From positions 42,874 through 106,873 of the forward strand of contig NZ_JAGQED010000014.1 of NCBI RefSeq assembly GCF_018304965.1: DNA of 64,000 bases. The letters are read 5' to 3'. The translations under genes were made by a program, and so were the position numbers. Source of the stretch: Collimonas antrihumi. Its GTDB lineage: Bacteria; Pseudomonadota; Gammaproteobacteria; Burkholderiales; Burkholderiaceae_D. Positions 45,528 to 56,198 of the stretch are shown one piece after another. The stretch's first letter is position 1. Each line of letters opens with the position of its first letter. Under the pieces are notes generated by a model that was not told the DNA's origin, searched no databases, and saw nothing but the letters and a program-made list of their open reading frames with translations.

Positions 45528-47084
45528 TTAGGGCTGCTTGCGCGCTTTGCGGCGGCAGTTGTACCAGCTGCCCACCAGCATCAGCAGGGCCAGGATCACC
45601 ACTAGCCGATTGCCCAGCAGTATATACGGCGTGGAGCCGCTATAGCCTTGCACGGATGTCGCCAGCGTCACGCGCTCATATGGGGCCAGCTGAACGCTGA
45701 CAACACCGTGCGGATCGATCAGGGCGGTGGCGCCGGTGTTGGTCGCGCGTAGCATCGGACGGCCGGTTTCCAGGCTGCGCATTTGCGAGATCTGCAAATG
45801 TTGCGGCAATGCAATTGTGTTGCCGAACCAGGCGATGTTCGACATGTTCAGCAACAATGTGGCTGCCGGTTTGCCGGCTGCGTTGGCGGCGGCCAGCTGG
45901 CCGGCAATTTCTTCGCCAAACAAATCTTCGTAGCAGATATTGGGCAATACCCATTGGTCTTTCACCGCGAACGGTGCTTGTACCACTGCACCGCGGGTGA
46001 AATCGCCGAGAGGGATATTCATCATGTCGACAAACCAGCGGAAACCGAACGGTACGAATTCGCCGAACGGCACCAGGTGCTGTTTATCGTAACGAAAATA
46101 ACGGGAGGCGGGATCCTGGGCCTGGGGCGCGATGCCGATCACGCTGTTCGAGTAGCGATAAGGGCCGTCGATATAGGGAATTCCCAGCGCGATATGGCTG
46201 CCGGTTTGCCGCGAGAAATCTGCCAAGGCAGGTAAATAATCCGGTGGCAGCTCGGTTTGCAGGATCGGTATTGCGGTCTCCGGCGTGGCAATCAGGTCTG
46301 CCGGCGCGGCGCGGATCATATCGATGTAAAGCCGCAGGGAATTCACAATCTGCGCAGTGTTGAATTTTTCTTCCTGCGGCACATTGCCCTGCAGCAGGCG
46401 CACGGAGATAGGTTTGCCTTGTGGCGCGGTCCAGTTAATCTGGTGCAAACCGAGGCCCGCGACCAGTATCAGCAAAGCCGCCACGGCCGGCAGCTTATAG
46501 CGCGGCAGCAAAGCCAGGCAACCGGCGATCAAGGCCGAGATGCCGCCTATGCCGTACACCCCGATCAGCGGCGCAAAACCTGCCAGCGGGCTGCCAGTGT
46601 GGGCATAGCCCGAAATCAGCCACGGGAAGCCGGTAAACAGCCAGCCGCGCACCCATTCTGCCAGCGCCCACAGGGCCGGGAAGATCGCCAGTGCAAACAG
46701 CAGCGGTGAACTCGACCAGTGTTGCCGCAACCAGAGCGCGGCGGCGGCGCACATGGACGTGTACAGGCCCAGGATAGCTGCCAGTAACGCTACCGCCAAC
46801 ACCGCCAGCCAAGCCGGCAAGCCGCCAAAATCGTGCAGTGAAATATAAATCCAGTAGACGCCATGCGCCATCCAGCCGAAGCCATAGGCCCAGCCCACTA
46901 GTGCGCCTTGTTTGATGGTAGGAATGCGGAGCAGGCAGAACACAAACAGCGCCAGCGTTAACAATTGAATTGGCCACAGCCCGAACGGCGCGAAGGCGAA
47001 TACATTGATGGCGCCGACTAATACAGCTAATAAAGCGGCCAACGGCAGCGGAAGTTTAAAAATCGGGGTGGGACGAAAACTCAT
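45528..47084 (-). CDS. lnt: Apolipoprotein N-acyltransferase
   Basis: Adds the third acyl chain to lipoproteins. 518 aa with eight N-terminal helices and a periplasmic nitrilase domain. The catalytic Glu is in TPETAIP, Lys in YDKQHLVPFGEF and Cys in NICYEDLFGEE; all are present. Preceded by corC (83-bp gap) as in the classical ybeX-lnt pair. Confidence 0.97.
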   Translation of the reverse strand: MSFRPTPIFKLPLPLAALLAVLVGAINVFAFAPFGLWPIQLLTLALFVFCLLRIPTIKQGALVGWAYGFGWMAHGVYWIYISLHDFGGLPAWLAVLAVALLAAILGLYTSMCAAAALWLRQHWSSSPLLFALAIFPALWALAEWVRGWLFTGFPWLISGYAHTGSPLAGFAPLIGVYGIGGISALIAGCLALLPRYKLPAVAALLILVAGLGLHQINWTAPQGKPISVRLLQGNVPQEEKFNTAQIVNSLRLYIDMIRAAPADLIATPETAIPILQTELPPDYLPALADFSRQTGSHIALGIPYIDGPYRYSNSVIGIAPQAQDPASRYFRYDKQHLVPFGEFVPFGFRWFVDMMNIPLGDFTRGAVVQAPFAVKDQWVLPNICYEDLFGEEIAGQLAAANAAGKPAATLLLNMSNIAWFGNTIALPQHLQISQMRSLETGRPMLRATNTGATALIDPHGVVSVQLAPYERVTLATSVQGYSGSTPYILLGNRLVVILALLMLVGSWYNCRRKARKQP

Positions 47085-47167
47085 AGGCAGCGGCGATTTT
47101 GCTCTTTCTTGCTCTTAGTTGGGCAGGTCGGAACAGCGCGGAGCCGCGCTGTCCTGATCTACTTTTT

Positions 47168-48049
47168 TCAGGCTTCTTCCTGAGTCGGTCCAGATAATTT
47201 TTCAACCAGCAAGACATGCACCTGACGGGCATCGGCGCGCAGCACTTCAAAGCGCACATTATCTATCGTGAACTCGTCGCCTTTACGCGGTACCCGTCCC
47301 AGGTGATTGGCGACCAGGCCGCCAATGGTATCGACATCTTCATCGACCAGTGCCGTTTCCAGCGTTTCGTTGAATTGTTCGATCTCGGTCAGCGCCTTGA
47401 CGCGCCAGCGGCTGCCGTGGTCGCCGTCGCGGATGGCGAGGATGTTATCTTCTTCTTCATCGAAGTCGTACTCGTCTTCGATATCGCCGACGATCTGTTC
47501 CAGCACGTCTTCAATCGTGATCAGGCCGGCGACGCCGCCGTATTCATCGACCACGATCGCCATATGATTGCGATTGGCGCGGAAGTCGCGCAGCAAGACG
47601 TTGAGGCGTTTCGATTCAGGGATGAAAACCGCCGGCCGCAGCATGTCGCGCACGTCGAAAGAATCTTCGGCGTAGTAGCGCAGCAAGTCTTTTGCCAGCA
47701 GGATGCCGATCACCTTGTCGCGCTCGCCGTCGACAGCAGGGAAGCGTGAGTGGGCAGTCGACAGGACTTCCGGCATCCAGTCTTCTATCGGCTTGGTGAC
47801 GTCGATCATGTCCATTTGCGAACGCGGGATCATGATATCGCGGGCGGAAAGATCGGAGACCTGGAATACGCCTTCGATCATCGACAGCGCGTCAGCGTCG
47901 ATCAGGTTGCGTTCGTGTGCATCTTGCAGCACATCGAGCAGTTCGGCGCGATTTTCAGGTTCGGGAGAAATCAGTGCGGTCAGGCGTTCAAATAATGACC
48001 GGTGGGGTTTAGCGTCAAATGATTTGACGCTACTAGGGTGCTCTGGCAT
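47168..48049 (-). CDS. corC: CorC/HlyC-family CBS-domain protein (YbeX)
   Basis: 293-aa cytosolic protein with two CBS domains (about residues 70-195, ARDIMIPRSQMDMID and VVDEYGGVAGLITIEDVLEQIVGDIEDEYD) and a C-terminal CorC/HlyC domain (VDTIGGLVANHLGRVPRKGDEF). Associated with Mg/Co efflux and ribosome-related functions. Here it is separated from ybeY by 2.2 kb of other genes; in E. coli it follows ybeY directly. Confidence 0.95.
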   Translation of the reverse strand: MPEHPSSVKSFDAKPHRSLFERLTALISPEPENRAELLDVLQDAHERNLIDADALSMIEGVFQVSDLSARDIMIPRSQMDMIDVTKPIEDWMPEVLSTAHSRFPAVDGERDKVIGILLAKDLLRYYAEDSFDVRDMLRPAVFIPESKRLNVLLRDFRANRNHMAIVVDEYGGVAGLITIEDVLEQIVGDIEDEYDFDEEEDNILAIRDGDHGSRWRVKALTEIEQFNETLETALVDEDVDTIGGLVANHLGRVPRKGDEFTIDNVRFEVLRADARQVHVLLVEKLSGPTQEEA

Positions 48050-48173
48050 ATGGCGTTAGCCTTGGTTTCACATTGTTTCGGAAGCAATAGCATACAACAA
48101 ATATGTGACAGGACGACGAAACGCATGGGTCGGAAAGCTTATATCGTGATTCCGGCAGGCTATTTTCTTGCAT

Positions 48174-48209
48174 AAAAAAGACGAATAATGCCCTGCGGCA
48201 TTATTCGTC
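48174..48209 (-). terminator. Rho-independent terminator after the MXKDX gene
   Basis: Perfect 13-bp stem GACGAATAATGCC/GGCATTATTCGTC (48180-48192 with 48197-48209), 4-nt loop, then T6 on the minus strand. Confidence 0.92.
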
Positions 48210-48227
48210 GTATTGGGAAAACGATAA

Positions 48228-48527
48228 TTATTTCTTCATTTCATCTTTGCCCATGTCGTCTTTCTTCATTTCATCTTTGGCCATGCCATCTTTACTCATC
48301 GTATCTTTTTTCATATGCATTTTCTTGTGCGGCTTCTTCTTCGCCATTTCATCGTGCCCCATAGCGTCTTTGCCCATCGCATCTTTTTCCATTGCCGGCT
48401 TGGTCATGGCATCCTTCGACATAGCGTCTTTGGACATGTCGTCCTTCTTCATTGCATCTTGCGCATAAACGCCGCCAGCAGTCATCATCAGGCAGGTAAT
48501 CAACAGGGTAGTGAGGTTTTTTTTCAT
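48228..48527 (-). CDS. Pentapeptide MXKDX repeat protein
   Basis: Exported 99-aa protein: signal peptide MKKNLTTLLITCLMMTAGGVYA, then nearly all of the mature chain is five-residue repeats of the form (S/A/G)KD(A/D)M, e.g. DDMSKDAMSKDAM. A central block KKKPHKKMHMKK interrupts them. Met-, Lys- and Asp-rich, with no Cys. This is the MXKDX repeat family of proteobacteria; function unknown, metal or oxidant scavenging by Met is a guess. Its own promoter region and terminator suggest a single-gene unit. Confidence 0.9.
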   Translation of the reverse strand: MKKNLTTLLITCLMMTAGGVYAQDAMKKDDMSKDAMSKDAMTKPAMEKDAMGKDAMGHDEMAKKKPHKKMHMKKDTMSKDGMAKDEMKKDDMGKDEMKK

Positions 48528-48594
48528 TTCAATCTCCAGGTAAAAGTGGCAAAAGCGCCAAAAAAATCAATAAATACGGTTGCAGGGCCAGCAT

Positions 48595-49368
<774 letters not shown>

Positions 49369-49378
49369 GATCATCTCC

Positions 49379-49984
49379 TCAGCGGCCGCGCAGCATGGCT
49401 AGCAACGTGCGTGGAACCAGTGCCACCATGATGATGTGCACCACAATAAACGCGACCAGAAAGCTCATCGCGCAGAAATGCACGATCCTGGCGTTGTCGA
49501 AGCCACCCATCAGTTCGCGCAAGAGCGGGAACTGCACCGATTTCCAGATCGCCAGGCCAGACACCACCAGCAGTATCAAATCCAGGATGACTGAGACGTA
49601 CGCCAGCTTTTGTACCGCGTTGTAGTGGTCGAGGGCATCGTGCTGCAGCTTGCCGCGGAGTGCCTTGAACAGATCCTGGATGACCTCAGCGGGGCGTAGC
49701 GGGAAGAATTTTTTCCACAGGCGGCCGCTGGCAGTATTGAGCAGCAGATAGACAAGCCCGTTAAAAAACAGCAGCCACATCGCCGCAAAATGCCACTGCA
49801 ACGCGCCGCCTAGCCAACCGCCCAAGGTCCACTCGCTGGGAATGCGAAACGGAAAAATCGGCGATGCGTTATAGATGCGCCAGCCGCTCAGGATCATGAT
49901 GATCACGGCAAGCGCGTTGAGCCAGTGGGTGACGCGTAGCCAGATCGGATGAACGACCGGTTTCTTGAGTGTAGAGGAGGACAT
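49379..49984 (-). CDS. Cytochrome b/b6-domain membrane protein (b561/Ni-hydrogenase type)
   Basis: 201-aa integral membrane protein with four helices. His in VTHWLNALAVII, LQWHFAAMWLLFF, VHFCAMSFLVAFIVVHIIM (last helix with two His) are candidate haem ligands. Electron donor subunit for the molybdoenzyme next to it. The pair sits inside what is elsewhere one miaB-phoH-ybeY-corC-lnt operon. Confidence 0.9.
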   Translation of the reverse strand: MSSSTLKKPVVHPIWLRVTHWLNALAVIIMILSGWRIYNASPIFPFRIPSEWTLGGWLGGALQWHFAAMWLLFFNGLVYLLLNTASGRLWKKFFPLRPAEVIQDLFKALRGKLQHDALDHYNAVQKLAYVSVILDLILLVVSGLAIWKSVQFPLLRELMGGFDNARIVHFCAMSFLVAFIVVHIIMVALVPRTLLAMLRGR

Positions 49985-50240
49985 TCAGGCCACCTGTACA
50001 AGAGGGAGGTCGATCAACTGGAACAACATGATTTGGTTCACGTTTGTCTCCGGGAGCTGTGTAATGACGGTTTTCATGTGGCTTAGTCGCAGGCCAAGCC
50101 GGTTCATTACATGCATTCATCATAATCTTATTAATTAAAAAGATAAGAAGAGATATCGGATATCTTAGTTGCAATATTTTTGAATGCAAGTCATTGATTT
50201 TAAGAAACAAAATGTAGACTTGTTTATGGAAATGAATTGC

Positions 50241-50270
50241 AGAAATAAAAAACGCCGCAGAAGCGGCGTT
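50241..50270 (-). terminator. Rho-independent terminator after ybeY
   Basis: Stem AACGCCGC/GCGGCGTT (50251-50258 with 50263-50270), loop AGAA, T-rich on the minus strand. It separates the ybeY transcript from the cytochrome b gene. Confidence 0.85.
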
Positions 50271-50291
50271 TGTGTCGAGGAATGAAGAAAA

Positions 50292-50768
50292 CTATCGATC
50301 AGCATAGGGATTGGGCCAGCCCAGCTTGCCCAATATTTCAATTTCCAGGTCTTCCATTTCGGCCGCTTCTTCATCGTCCTCATGGTCATAACCCTGCGCA
50401 TGCAGGACGCCATGCACCACCAGATGCGCGGCATGTTCTACCGGCGTCTTGCCTTGCTCTTTCGCTTCACGCTCCAGCACATCGGTGCAAAGAACGATAT
50501 CGGCCCGGGTGATACCGTTATCTTCGCCTTGATCTTCGTTTTGATCTTCGGAGTAAGCGAAAGTCAGCACATTGGTGGCGTAATCCTTGCCACGATAGTC
50601 GCGGTTCAAGGTGCGGCCTTCTTCGGCGTCGACAAAACGAATCGTCAGTTCTGCCGGCGCTAACAACGCCGCCTGCACCCAACGCCTCAACTGCGGACGC
50701 GGTACGCTGTCTTGCAGGCGCGGGTCGGGATATTGCACCGACAAGGAAAGTTTATTTTTTGACGGCAT
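50292..50768 (-). CDS. ybeY: Endoribonuclease YbeY
   Basis: 16S rRNA 3'-end maturation and rRNA quality-control ribonuclease. 158 aa; the metal motif [15 protein letters not shown] (H3xH5xH) is intact. Overlaps phoH by 17 bp. Confidence 0.97.
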   Translation of the reverse strand: MPSKNKLSLSVQYPDPRLQDSVPRPQLRRWVQAALLAPAELTIRFVDAEEGRTLNRDYRGKDYATNVLTFAYSEDQNEDQGEDNGITRADIVLCTDVLEREAKEQGKTPVEHAAHLVVHGVLHAQGYDHEDDEEAAEMEDLEIEILGKLGWPNPYADR

Positions 50769-51921
50769 GGCGGCTGCGGGCGGTTTTGGTAATACCGGTT
50801 TGCACCGGTTTGGTTGGTTTGATTGCTTGAGGCGTGGCCGTTTCGATTACACCATGGGTGGATGCTACCGGCGCTGCCTGCGATGCTGTTTCATACGCAT
50901 CGACAATCCGTGCCACCAAAGGATGACGCACCACATCGCTGCTATTGAAACGGGTAAAAGCGATGCCGCGCACATCTTTCAGAATGTTCATGGCGTCGAT
51001 CAAGCCGCTTTTCTGGCCGCGCTGCAGGTCGATCTGTGTAACATCGCCGGTGACCACGGCCTTGCTGCCAAAGCCGATCCGGGTCAGGAACATTTTCATC
51101 TGTTCCGGCGTGGTGTTTTGCGCTTCGTCCAGGATGATGAAAGCATGGTTCAGCGTGCGGCCGCGCATGTATGCCAGCGGCGCGATTTCGATTGCCTGCT
51201 TTTCAAACATTTTCTGGGTGCGGTCAAAGCCCAGCAAATCATACAGTGCGTCATACAACGGGCGCAGATAAGGATCGACCTTTTGCGCCAGGTCGCCAGG
51301 CAGGAAACCCAGGCGCTCACCGGCCTCAACTGCCGGCCGGGTCAGTACGATACGCTTGACGGCATCGCGCTCCAGCGCGTCGACCGCGCAGGCCACCGCC
51401 AGATAGGTTTTGCCGGTGCCGGCAGGGCCAATGCCCAGCGTCACATCGTGCTCCAGGATCGAGCGGATATATTGGCTTTGATGCGGAGTGCGCCCACGCA
51501 GATCGCTGCGGCGGGTTTTCAGAACCGGACTTTCGATATCGGTCTCGGTCAGCTCTGCATCGGCTGGATCAACACCAACTTCGTCGCCTGAATCACTAGT
51601 AGCTTTCCCGTTGTTCTTGGCGGCTTTCGGCTTCTTCCCCATGCCCAGCTTGGCCCGTTGCTCAACCAGCGCCAGCTGGATTTCATCCACCGAAATCACT
51701 TTATTGGCGATCGCGTAAAACTGATCGAGGATTTCCACCGCGCGTTCCGCGTTGCTGCCGGCGGCGATAAACTTGTCGCCGCGCCGGAAAATCGACACAT
51801 CCAGCGCCGCCGAGATCTGCCGCAGATTTTCATCGAGCGGTCCGCACAGGTGCGCCAGCCGCGTATTGTCTAGCGGTTGCGGGATGAAGTAGTGCGGCTG
51901 GGTAGGAGTTTTAGTTTTCAA
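50752..51921 (-). CDS. phoH: PhoH-family ATPase (YbeZ)
   Basis: 389-aa P-loop ATPase. Walker [12 protein letters not shown] and Walker [15 protein letters not shown], typical of PhoH. N-terminal ~90 residues hold a KH-like domain and the C-terminus has a basic tail. Partner of YbeY in RNA metabolism. Confidence 0.96.
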   Translation of the reverse strand: MKTKTPTQPHYFIPQPLDNTRLAHLCGPLDENLRQISAALDVSIFRRGDKFIAAGSNAERAVEILDQFYAIANKVISVDEIQLALVEQRAKLGMGKKPKAAKNNGKATSDSGDEVGVDPADAELTETDIESPVLKTRRSDLRGRTPHQSQYIRSILEHDVTLGIGPAGTGKTYLAVACAVDALERDAVKRIVLTRPAVEAGERLGFLPGDLAQKVDPYLRPLYDALYDLLGFDRTQKMFEKQAIEIAPLAYMRGRTLNHAFIILDEAQNTTPEQMKMFLTRIGFGSKAVVTGDVTQIDLQRGQKSGLIDAMNILKDVRGIAFTRFNSSDVVRHPLVARIVDAYETASQAAPVASTHGVIETATPQAIKPTKPVQTGITKTARSRHAVKK

Positions 51922-51979
51922 GCTGTGGTTTGCTTATCTTGTGTGCCTGGTGGGTGGGTGCTGTCTCGTAAGCTACCAA

Positions 51980-53332
51980 TTATTCTGCCAGTACGATTTC
52001 ACCGCGCAATGTGTAGGTATAGGTTTCCGTAATCTTCACATCGATCAGTTGACCGATCAGACGCGCGCCGTTAGGGCCGGCATCAAAGTTGACTACGCGG
52101 TTGTTCTCGGTCCGGCCCTGGAACTCGGCTGGATTTTTCTTGGACGGACCTTCAACCAGGATACGCTGCACAGTACCGACCATCGCCGCGCTGATCTTGC
52201 CGATATTTTCTTCGATCACTGCCTGCAACTGCTGCAGCCGCTTCAGTTTAACCTCATGCGGTGTGTCATCCTGCAGATTGGCAGCCGGTGTTCCCGGACG
52301 CGGGCTGAAAATGAAACTGAAGCTGTTGTCGTAGCCGATATCGGTAATCAGTTTCATCAGCGCGTCGAAATCGGCATCGGTCTCACCCGGAAAGCCGACG
52401 ATGAAATCGCTCGAAATAGTGATGTCAGGACGCACCTGGCGCAAACGCCGGATCACCGATTTGTATTCCAGCACGGTATAGCCGCGCTTCATGGCCGACA
52501 AAATACGATCCGAACCGTGCTGCGCCGGCAGATATAAATGGTCGACCAGCTTCGGCACCTTGGCGTAGGTATCGATCAGGCGTTGCGTGAATTCTTTCGG
52601 ATGGCTGGTCACAAAGCGGATCCGCTCGATACCAGGAATCTCGGCGATGTATTCGATCAGCAGCGCGAAATCGGCAATCTCGCCATCCGCCATGGCGCCG
52701 CGGAAGGCATTGACGTTCTGGCCCAGCAAAGTGATTTCCTTGACGCCCTGCTCAGCCAGTCCCGCCACTTCAGTCAGCACATCTTCAAACCGGCGCGAGA
52801 CTTCCTCGCCACGAGTGTAAGGCACCACGCAGTAGCTGCAATATTTGCTGCAGCCTTCCATGATCGAGACGAATGCGGTCGCACCTTCGACCTTGGCCGG
52901 CGGCATATGGTCGAATTTCTCGATTTCGGGAAAGCTGATGTCGACTTGAGAATGACCGGTGGCACGGCGCTGGCTGATCATCTCGGGCAGGCGGTGCAAG
53001 GTCTGCGGGCCAAATACCATGTCGACATACGGCGCACGCTTGACGATAGCCGCGCCTTCTTGCGAAGCCACGCAACCACCGACGCCGATCAGCAGATCGG
53101 GATTGTTGCGCTTCAGTTCGCGCAGGCGGCCCAGATCGGAAAACACTTTCTCCTGCGCCTTCTCGCGCACCGAACAGGTATTCAACAGGATCACGTCAGC
53201 ATCCTCCGGGCGATCGGTCTTGATCAAGCCGTCGGAGGCGTTCAAGACATCAGCCATCTTGTCCGAGTCGTACTCGTTCATCTGACAACCGAAGGTCTTG
53301 ATGAATACTTTCTTTTGCATCGTTTTTTCCAT
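51980..53332 (-). CDS. miaB: tRNA-2-methylthio-N6-isopentenyladenosine synthase MiaB
   Basis: Radical-SAM methylthiotransferase, 450 aa. N-terminal MTTase domain with [15 protein letters not shown], [4Fe-4S] SAM cluster [15 protein letters not shown] and C-terminal TRAM domain. Modifies i6A37 of tRNAs. Precedes phoH by 58 bp, as in E. coli. Confidence 0.97.
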   Translation of the reverse strand: MEKTMQKKVFIKTFGCQMNEYDSDKMADVLNASDGLIKTDRPEDADVILLNTCSVREKAQEKVFSDLGRLRELKRNNPDLLIGVGGCVASQEGAAIVKRAPYVDMVFGPQTLHRLPEMISQRRATGHSQVDISFPEIEKFDHMPPAKVEGATAFVSIMEGCSKYCSYCVVPYTRGEEVSRRFEDVLTEVAGLAEQGVKEITLLGQNVNAFRGAMADGEIADFALLIEYIAEIPGIERIRFVTSHPKEFTQRLIDTYAKVPKLVDHLYLPAQHGSDRILSAMKRGYTVLEYKSVIRRLRQVRPDITISSDFIVGFPGETDADFDALMKLITDIGYDNSFSFIFSPRPGTPAANLQDDTPHEVKLKRLQQLQAVIEENIGKISAAMVGTVQRILVEGPSKKNPAEFQGRTENNRVVNFDAGPNGARLIGQLIDVKITETYTYTLRGEIVLAE

Positions 53333-53367
53333 GACTACTCTTTAATTACAACTGAGTTACTACTGAA

Positions 53368-53718
53368 TTACAACTTGTTGCCGTTGCGCTGCGTCTCAAT
53401 TTTCTGGCTGGCTTCGTCTGGCGTGAGGATCCAGACCCGGTCGATATCGCCTTGGGCGTTCAGGGTGTAATTCACCAGGTAAGTATCGGTGCCGAGCGAG
53501 TTGGGGATTTGGGTCAACTGCTGGGTATTCCAGATGCGCGAGCCGGGGGATAGCCGCAGCGCATTGCCATTGACGGTGACGATCGGGTAGTTGGTGATGG
53601 CCAGCTTGCCGCGTTGGGTTGAGGCGGGGAAGTCGCGCTCTGCAGCCATGGCGGAACAGGCTAGCGTCGCCAGCAGGAAAATTATAAATAGGCGGATTGG
53701 CCGCATTGTTGCCGACAT
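53368..53718 (-). CDS. Small exported protein of unknown function
   Basis: 116 aa from ATG 53718 (GGAG 6 nt upstream). Signal peptide RLFIIFLLATLACSAMA, then a beta-rich domain: KLAITNYPIVTVNGNALRLSPGSRIWN, LVNYTLNAQGDIDRVWILTPDEASQKIE. No Cys in the mature part. It sits 35 bp upstream of miaB on the same strand. Family not recognised by name; conserved in related betaproteobacteria is likely but not checked. Confidence 0.75.
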   Translation of the reverse strand: MSATMRPIRLFIIFLLATLACSAMAAERDFPASTQRGKLAITNYPIVTVNGNALRLSPGSRIWNTQQLTQIPNSLGTDTYLVNYTLNAQGDIDRVWILTPDEASQKIETQRNGNKL

Positions 53719-53890
53719 AGCAAACTCCATTCAATGAAAACCATGCCGTATCTGCTCATGGCATTGGAAAAGCGCAGCATCAAGATCAAACAAGGCGGCT
53801 GATATTTTGAGGCGCAACCGCGCAAATGGCTCATTGCTTTCGCGCTGAGCCGGACTTCGTGCGTATTTCTGTCCGCTTAACGAAGCCCGG

Positions 53891-53899
53891 ATTATAGCA
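53891..53899 (-). promoter_or_regulatory. Extended -10 promoter for the small protein-miaB-phoH-ybeY unit
   Basis: Minus-strand TGCTATAAT, an exact extended -10 hexamer, 173 bp before the first start codon. The -35 is weak, as is common with extended -10 elements. Confidence 0.5.
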
Positions 53900-54062
53900 T
53901 TTGGCAGTTATTACATCGAGACACTGTCTGTCTTTGCAAGATGTTGAAGGTTACCGGTGGTTTAATCAATAAAATTAGCTTTTTAGCCATTTTTCTGGAT
54001 AAGCGGTATGGGTATGGCGATGGGCGGAAGATCAAATGATTTCTTTGTGGAAATGTAAAACC

Positions 54063-54068
54063 TATAAT
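54063..54068 (+). promoter_or_regulatory. Possible -10 box of the minor pilin operon
   Basis: TATAAT 40 bp before the first start codon; at 17 bp spacing the -35 is only TTTCTT. Tentative. Confidence 0.35.
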
Positions 54069-54107
54069 TCAGCATCGGTTTAAATCTGCGTTTCTTGGGA
54101 GCCTAGT

Positions 54108-54674
54108 GTGTGTGGAAATGCCAAAAATTACGTGTTTTTTAAGAAAAACAACAAATACACCATCTGTTCTTCCAGCGCAGGCTTCTCGCTAATTGAATTG
54201 ATGATCACGATTGTTGTGATGACGATCTTGCTGGCTGTGGCGATCCCTTCGATGCAGAGTTTTATCGCGCAGAATCGCTTATCGGGGAACGCCAATGAAT
54301 TTATTGCTGCAACCATGTTGGCTCGCTCCGAGGCAATTAAGAGAGGGGGAGCGGTAAAAATTTGTCGTAGCGTCAGTGCAGACGTTTCCTCAACCATTAC
54401 CTGCGACACCTCGGACAACGATTGGAAAACCGGGTGGCTGGTGCTGGTAGAAAACAGCAGCGACAGTACCAAGAACGAGGTGTTGGCGCGTCAAGGAACC
54501 TTGGTTGTCGGCACTACGGTGACACCTACCTCGACAGCCACTACTCCTACTTCAATCGTGTACAACGCAATGGGTGCGCCGACGCAAGCGCCGCCAAGCA
54601 CTTTTGCATTCGCCTTCAATGGGCAGTCACGTTCCGTGTGCTTTGACCCTAGCGGGCGAGCCAGGGCTTGTTGA
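54108..54674 (+). CDS. fimU: Minor pseudopilin FimU/FimT (GspH type)
   Basis: 188-aa minor pilin. Long 25-residue leader ending SSAG, cut before FSLIELMITIVVMTILLAV; Glu5 is present. GspH-like C-terminal domain with four Cys (KICRSVS, ITCDTS, VCFDPSGRARAC). Primes pilus assembly with PilV, PilW, PilX and PilE. First gene of the operon. The leader is longer than usual and there is no ATG nearer to the cleavage site. Confidence 0.9.
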   Translation: MCGNAKNYVFFKKNNKYTICSSSAGFSLIELMITIVVMTILLAVAIPSMQSFIAQNRLSGNANEFIAATMLARSEAIKRGGAVKICRSVSADVSSTITCDTSDNDWKTGWLVLVENSSDSTKNEVLARQGTLVVGTTVTPTSTATTPTSIVYNAMGAPTQAPPSTFAFAFNGQSRSVCFDPSGRARAC

Positions 54675-54697
54675 GTTCGACAGGAGATATACAAGAT

Positions 54698-55255
54698 ATG
54701 GCTTTTATGAAGAACAAACCCCTGCCGAACCGAAGCCGGCAACGAGGTGTCGGTCTGATCGAAGTACTGATTTCGATCACGATCTCTTCGTTTGCACTGC
54801 TTGGTCTGGCGGGCTTGCAAGTGACTGCCTTGAAGTATCAGAAGACAGCACAATTTCGCTCGTTGGCGAGTCAATACAGCGCAGATATGGCAGATCGCAT
54901 CCGTGCCAATGTCGCCGGGGCCAACTCAGCGAATCACATGTATGTTACCACCGACACTTATCTAGCTCTGCCATCGAGTCCTCAAAACTGCACTGACGTA
55001 GCCGCCACCGCAACCTGTACTCCAGACCAGATTGCGACAAGAGATCTTTACAACTGGCGCAAAGCCTTGGGTAGCGCAATGGCAGGGGGCTGGGGTGAGG
55101 TGTCGGGAGATAGTACTAATGGTTTTGTCGTTACTGTGTATTTCAATGAGCCAGGAGACGGCAGCGCCGGCGGCGCAAATTGCAGATCTGCAGCGTTTGC
55201 ATCTGGTACGGACATAACAAATATGCGGTGCTTTAAAACAAATTTCCTGCCATGA
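54698..55255 (+). CDS. pilV: Type IV pilus modification/minor pilin PilV
   Basis: 185 aa from ATG 54698 (AGGAGA upstream; a further ATG lies at 54707). Prepilin site RSRQRG|VGLIEVLISITISSF, so the +1 residue is Val, not Phe. Pseudopilin helix then a variable domain with three Cys pairs. Last 4 bp overlap pilW (ATGA). Confidence 0.88.
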   Translation: MAFMKNKPLPNRSRQRGVGLIEVLISITISSFALLGLAGLQVTALKYQKTAQFRSLASQYSADMADRIRANVAGANSANHMYVTTDTYLALPSSPQNCTDVAATATCTPDQIATRDLYNWRKALGSAMAGGWGEVSGDSTNGFVVTVYFNEPGDGSAGGANCRSAAFASGTDITNMRCFKTNFLP

Positions 55256-56160
55256 AAAATTCGCAAAAAAATCAAGTCACCAGAATCCGTCATGCGGGAA
55301 GTCATGGCTTCACCCTGATAGAACTGATGGTGTCGGTCACTATCGGTTTGGTTCTGCTCATATTCATCAGCAGCCTGTACTTCAACAGCAAAGGCAGTTT
55401 CCGCCTGAATGACGACAATGCGCGCTTGCAAGAAGACGGAAATTTTGCATTGACCGTAATCGGCCGCAATTTAATGCAGGCGGGTTATGGAAAGATGGTA
55501 ACTGCAACCACCACAAATCTTAAAGGATTGGCGGGGCGAGGGCTGGCCGTCGGACAAGGGTTGACTGCTTGCGATAACGGTTTTACAGATCCGCTCGCGA
55601 CGGCCCCGGATTTTACTTGTGCAACATCCGGCGGCCAGCCCGGGCTTACCGTGGCTTACGCAGTTGATGCATATGACGCTACCAATAGCCCGACGTCAGG
55701 CGCCGGTGCGGATTGCAACGGCAACGACGCCGGCGGCATGGTAACCAACAGTTTTTTCATTGCTACCAAGAGCGGTGAAAGTTCACAGTCTTTATTTTGC
55801 AGTGGCAACGGCAGCACGACCTCACAACCGATATTGAACAATGTCGACAAAATGGTGGTGACCTACGGTGTCGATACTACCGGCGCTAACGCTGTTACGA
55901 AATTTTTCTCCGTCAACGGCGCCAGCTCGGTAGCTGCGTTGCCGCCTAATACGGGTAACAACAAGAAGAATTGGGATCAGGTCGTCAGTGTCACGATTTG
56001 TCTGGAGCTTCATAGTGCTAATTCTGTTACGACAAATGGCGCACAGACTTATTTGAATTGCAGTGCAACAAGTACTACCGCTACAGATAAAAAATTGCAC
56101 GCCGCCTTGACACGTACATTCACGTTGCGAAATCGTGCTGCACCTACTCTTGCTTTCTAG
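55252..56160 (+). CDS. pilW: Minor pilin PilW
   Basis: 302 aa. Prepilin site [22 protein letters not shown]. Large C-terminal domain typical of PilW, with Cys residues in ACDNGF, DFTCATSGG, GADCNGND and YLNCSAT. Its start overlaps pilV by 4 bp. Confidence 0.9.
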   Translation: MKNSQKNQVTRIRHAGSHGFTLIELMVSVTIGLVLLIFISSLYFNSKGSFRLNDDNARLQEDGNFALTVIGRNLMQAGYGKMVTATTTNLKGLAGRGLAVGQGLTACDNGFTDPLATAPDFTCATSGGQPGLTVAYAVDAYDATNSPTSGAGADCNGNDAGGMVTNSFFIATKSGESSQSLFCSGNGSTTSQPILNNVDKMVVTYGVDTTGANAVTKFFSVNGASSVAALPPNTGNNKKNWDQVVSVTICLELHSANSVTTNGAQTYLNCSATSTTATDKKLHAALTRTFTLRNRAAPTLAF

Positions 56161-56198
56161 TCCGACTTAGTCCAAAGCGTGAACTTCTTAAGAACATT

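Larger units (their letters stand above)
53719..54107. other. Intergenic region, 389 bp, between miaB and pilin operons
   Basis: Divergent promoter region. Contains an imperfect hairpin CCGG-A-CTTCGT/ACGAAG-CCCGG (53850-53890), an extended -10 for the minus strand at 53891-53899 and a TATAAT for the plus strand at 54063. No sigma-54 box was found. Confidence 0.6.

Noticed and set aside
53734..53802. 22-codon plus-strand ORF upstream of the pilin operon
   Set aside because: No ribosome site and no conservation evidence; likely chance.
53931..54107. Sigma-54 promoter for the pilin operon
   Set aside because: No TGGCAC-N5-TTGCA-like sequence was found; only a weak sigma-70 -10 box.
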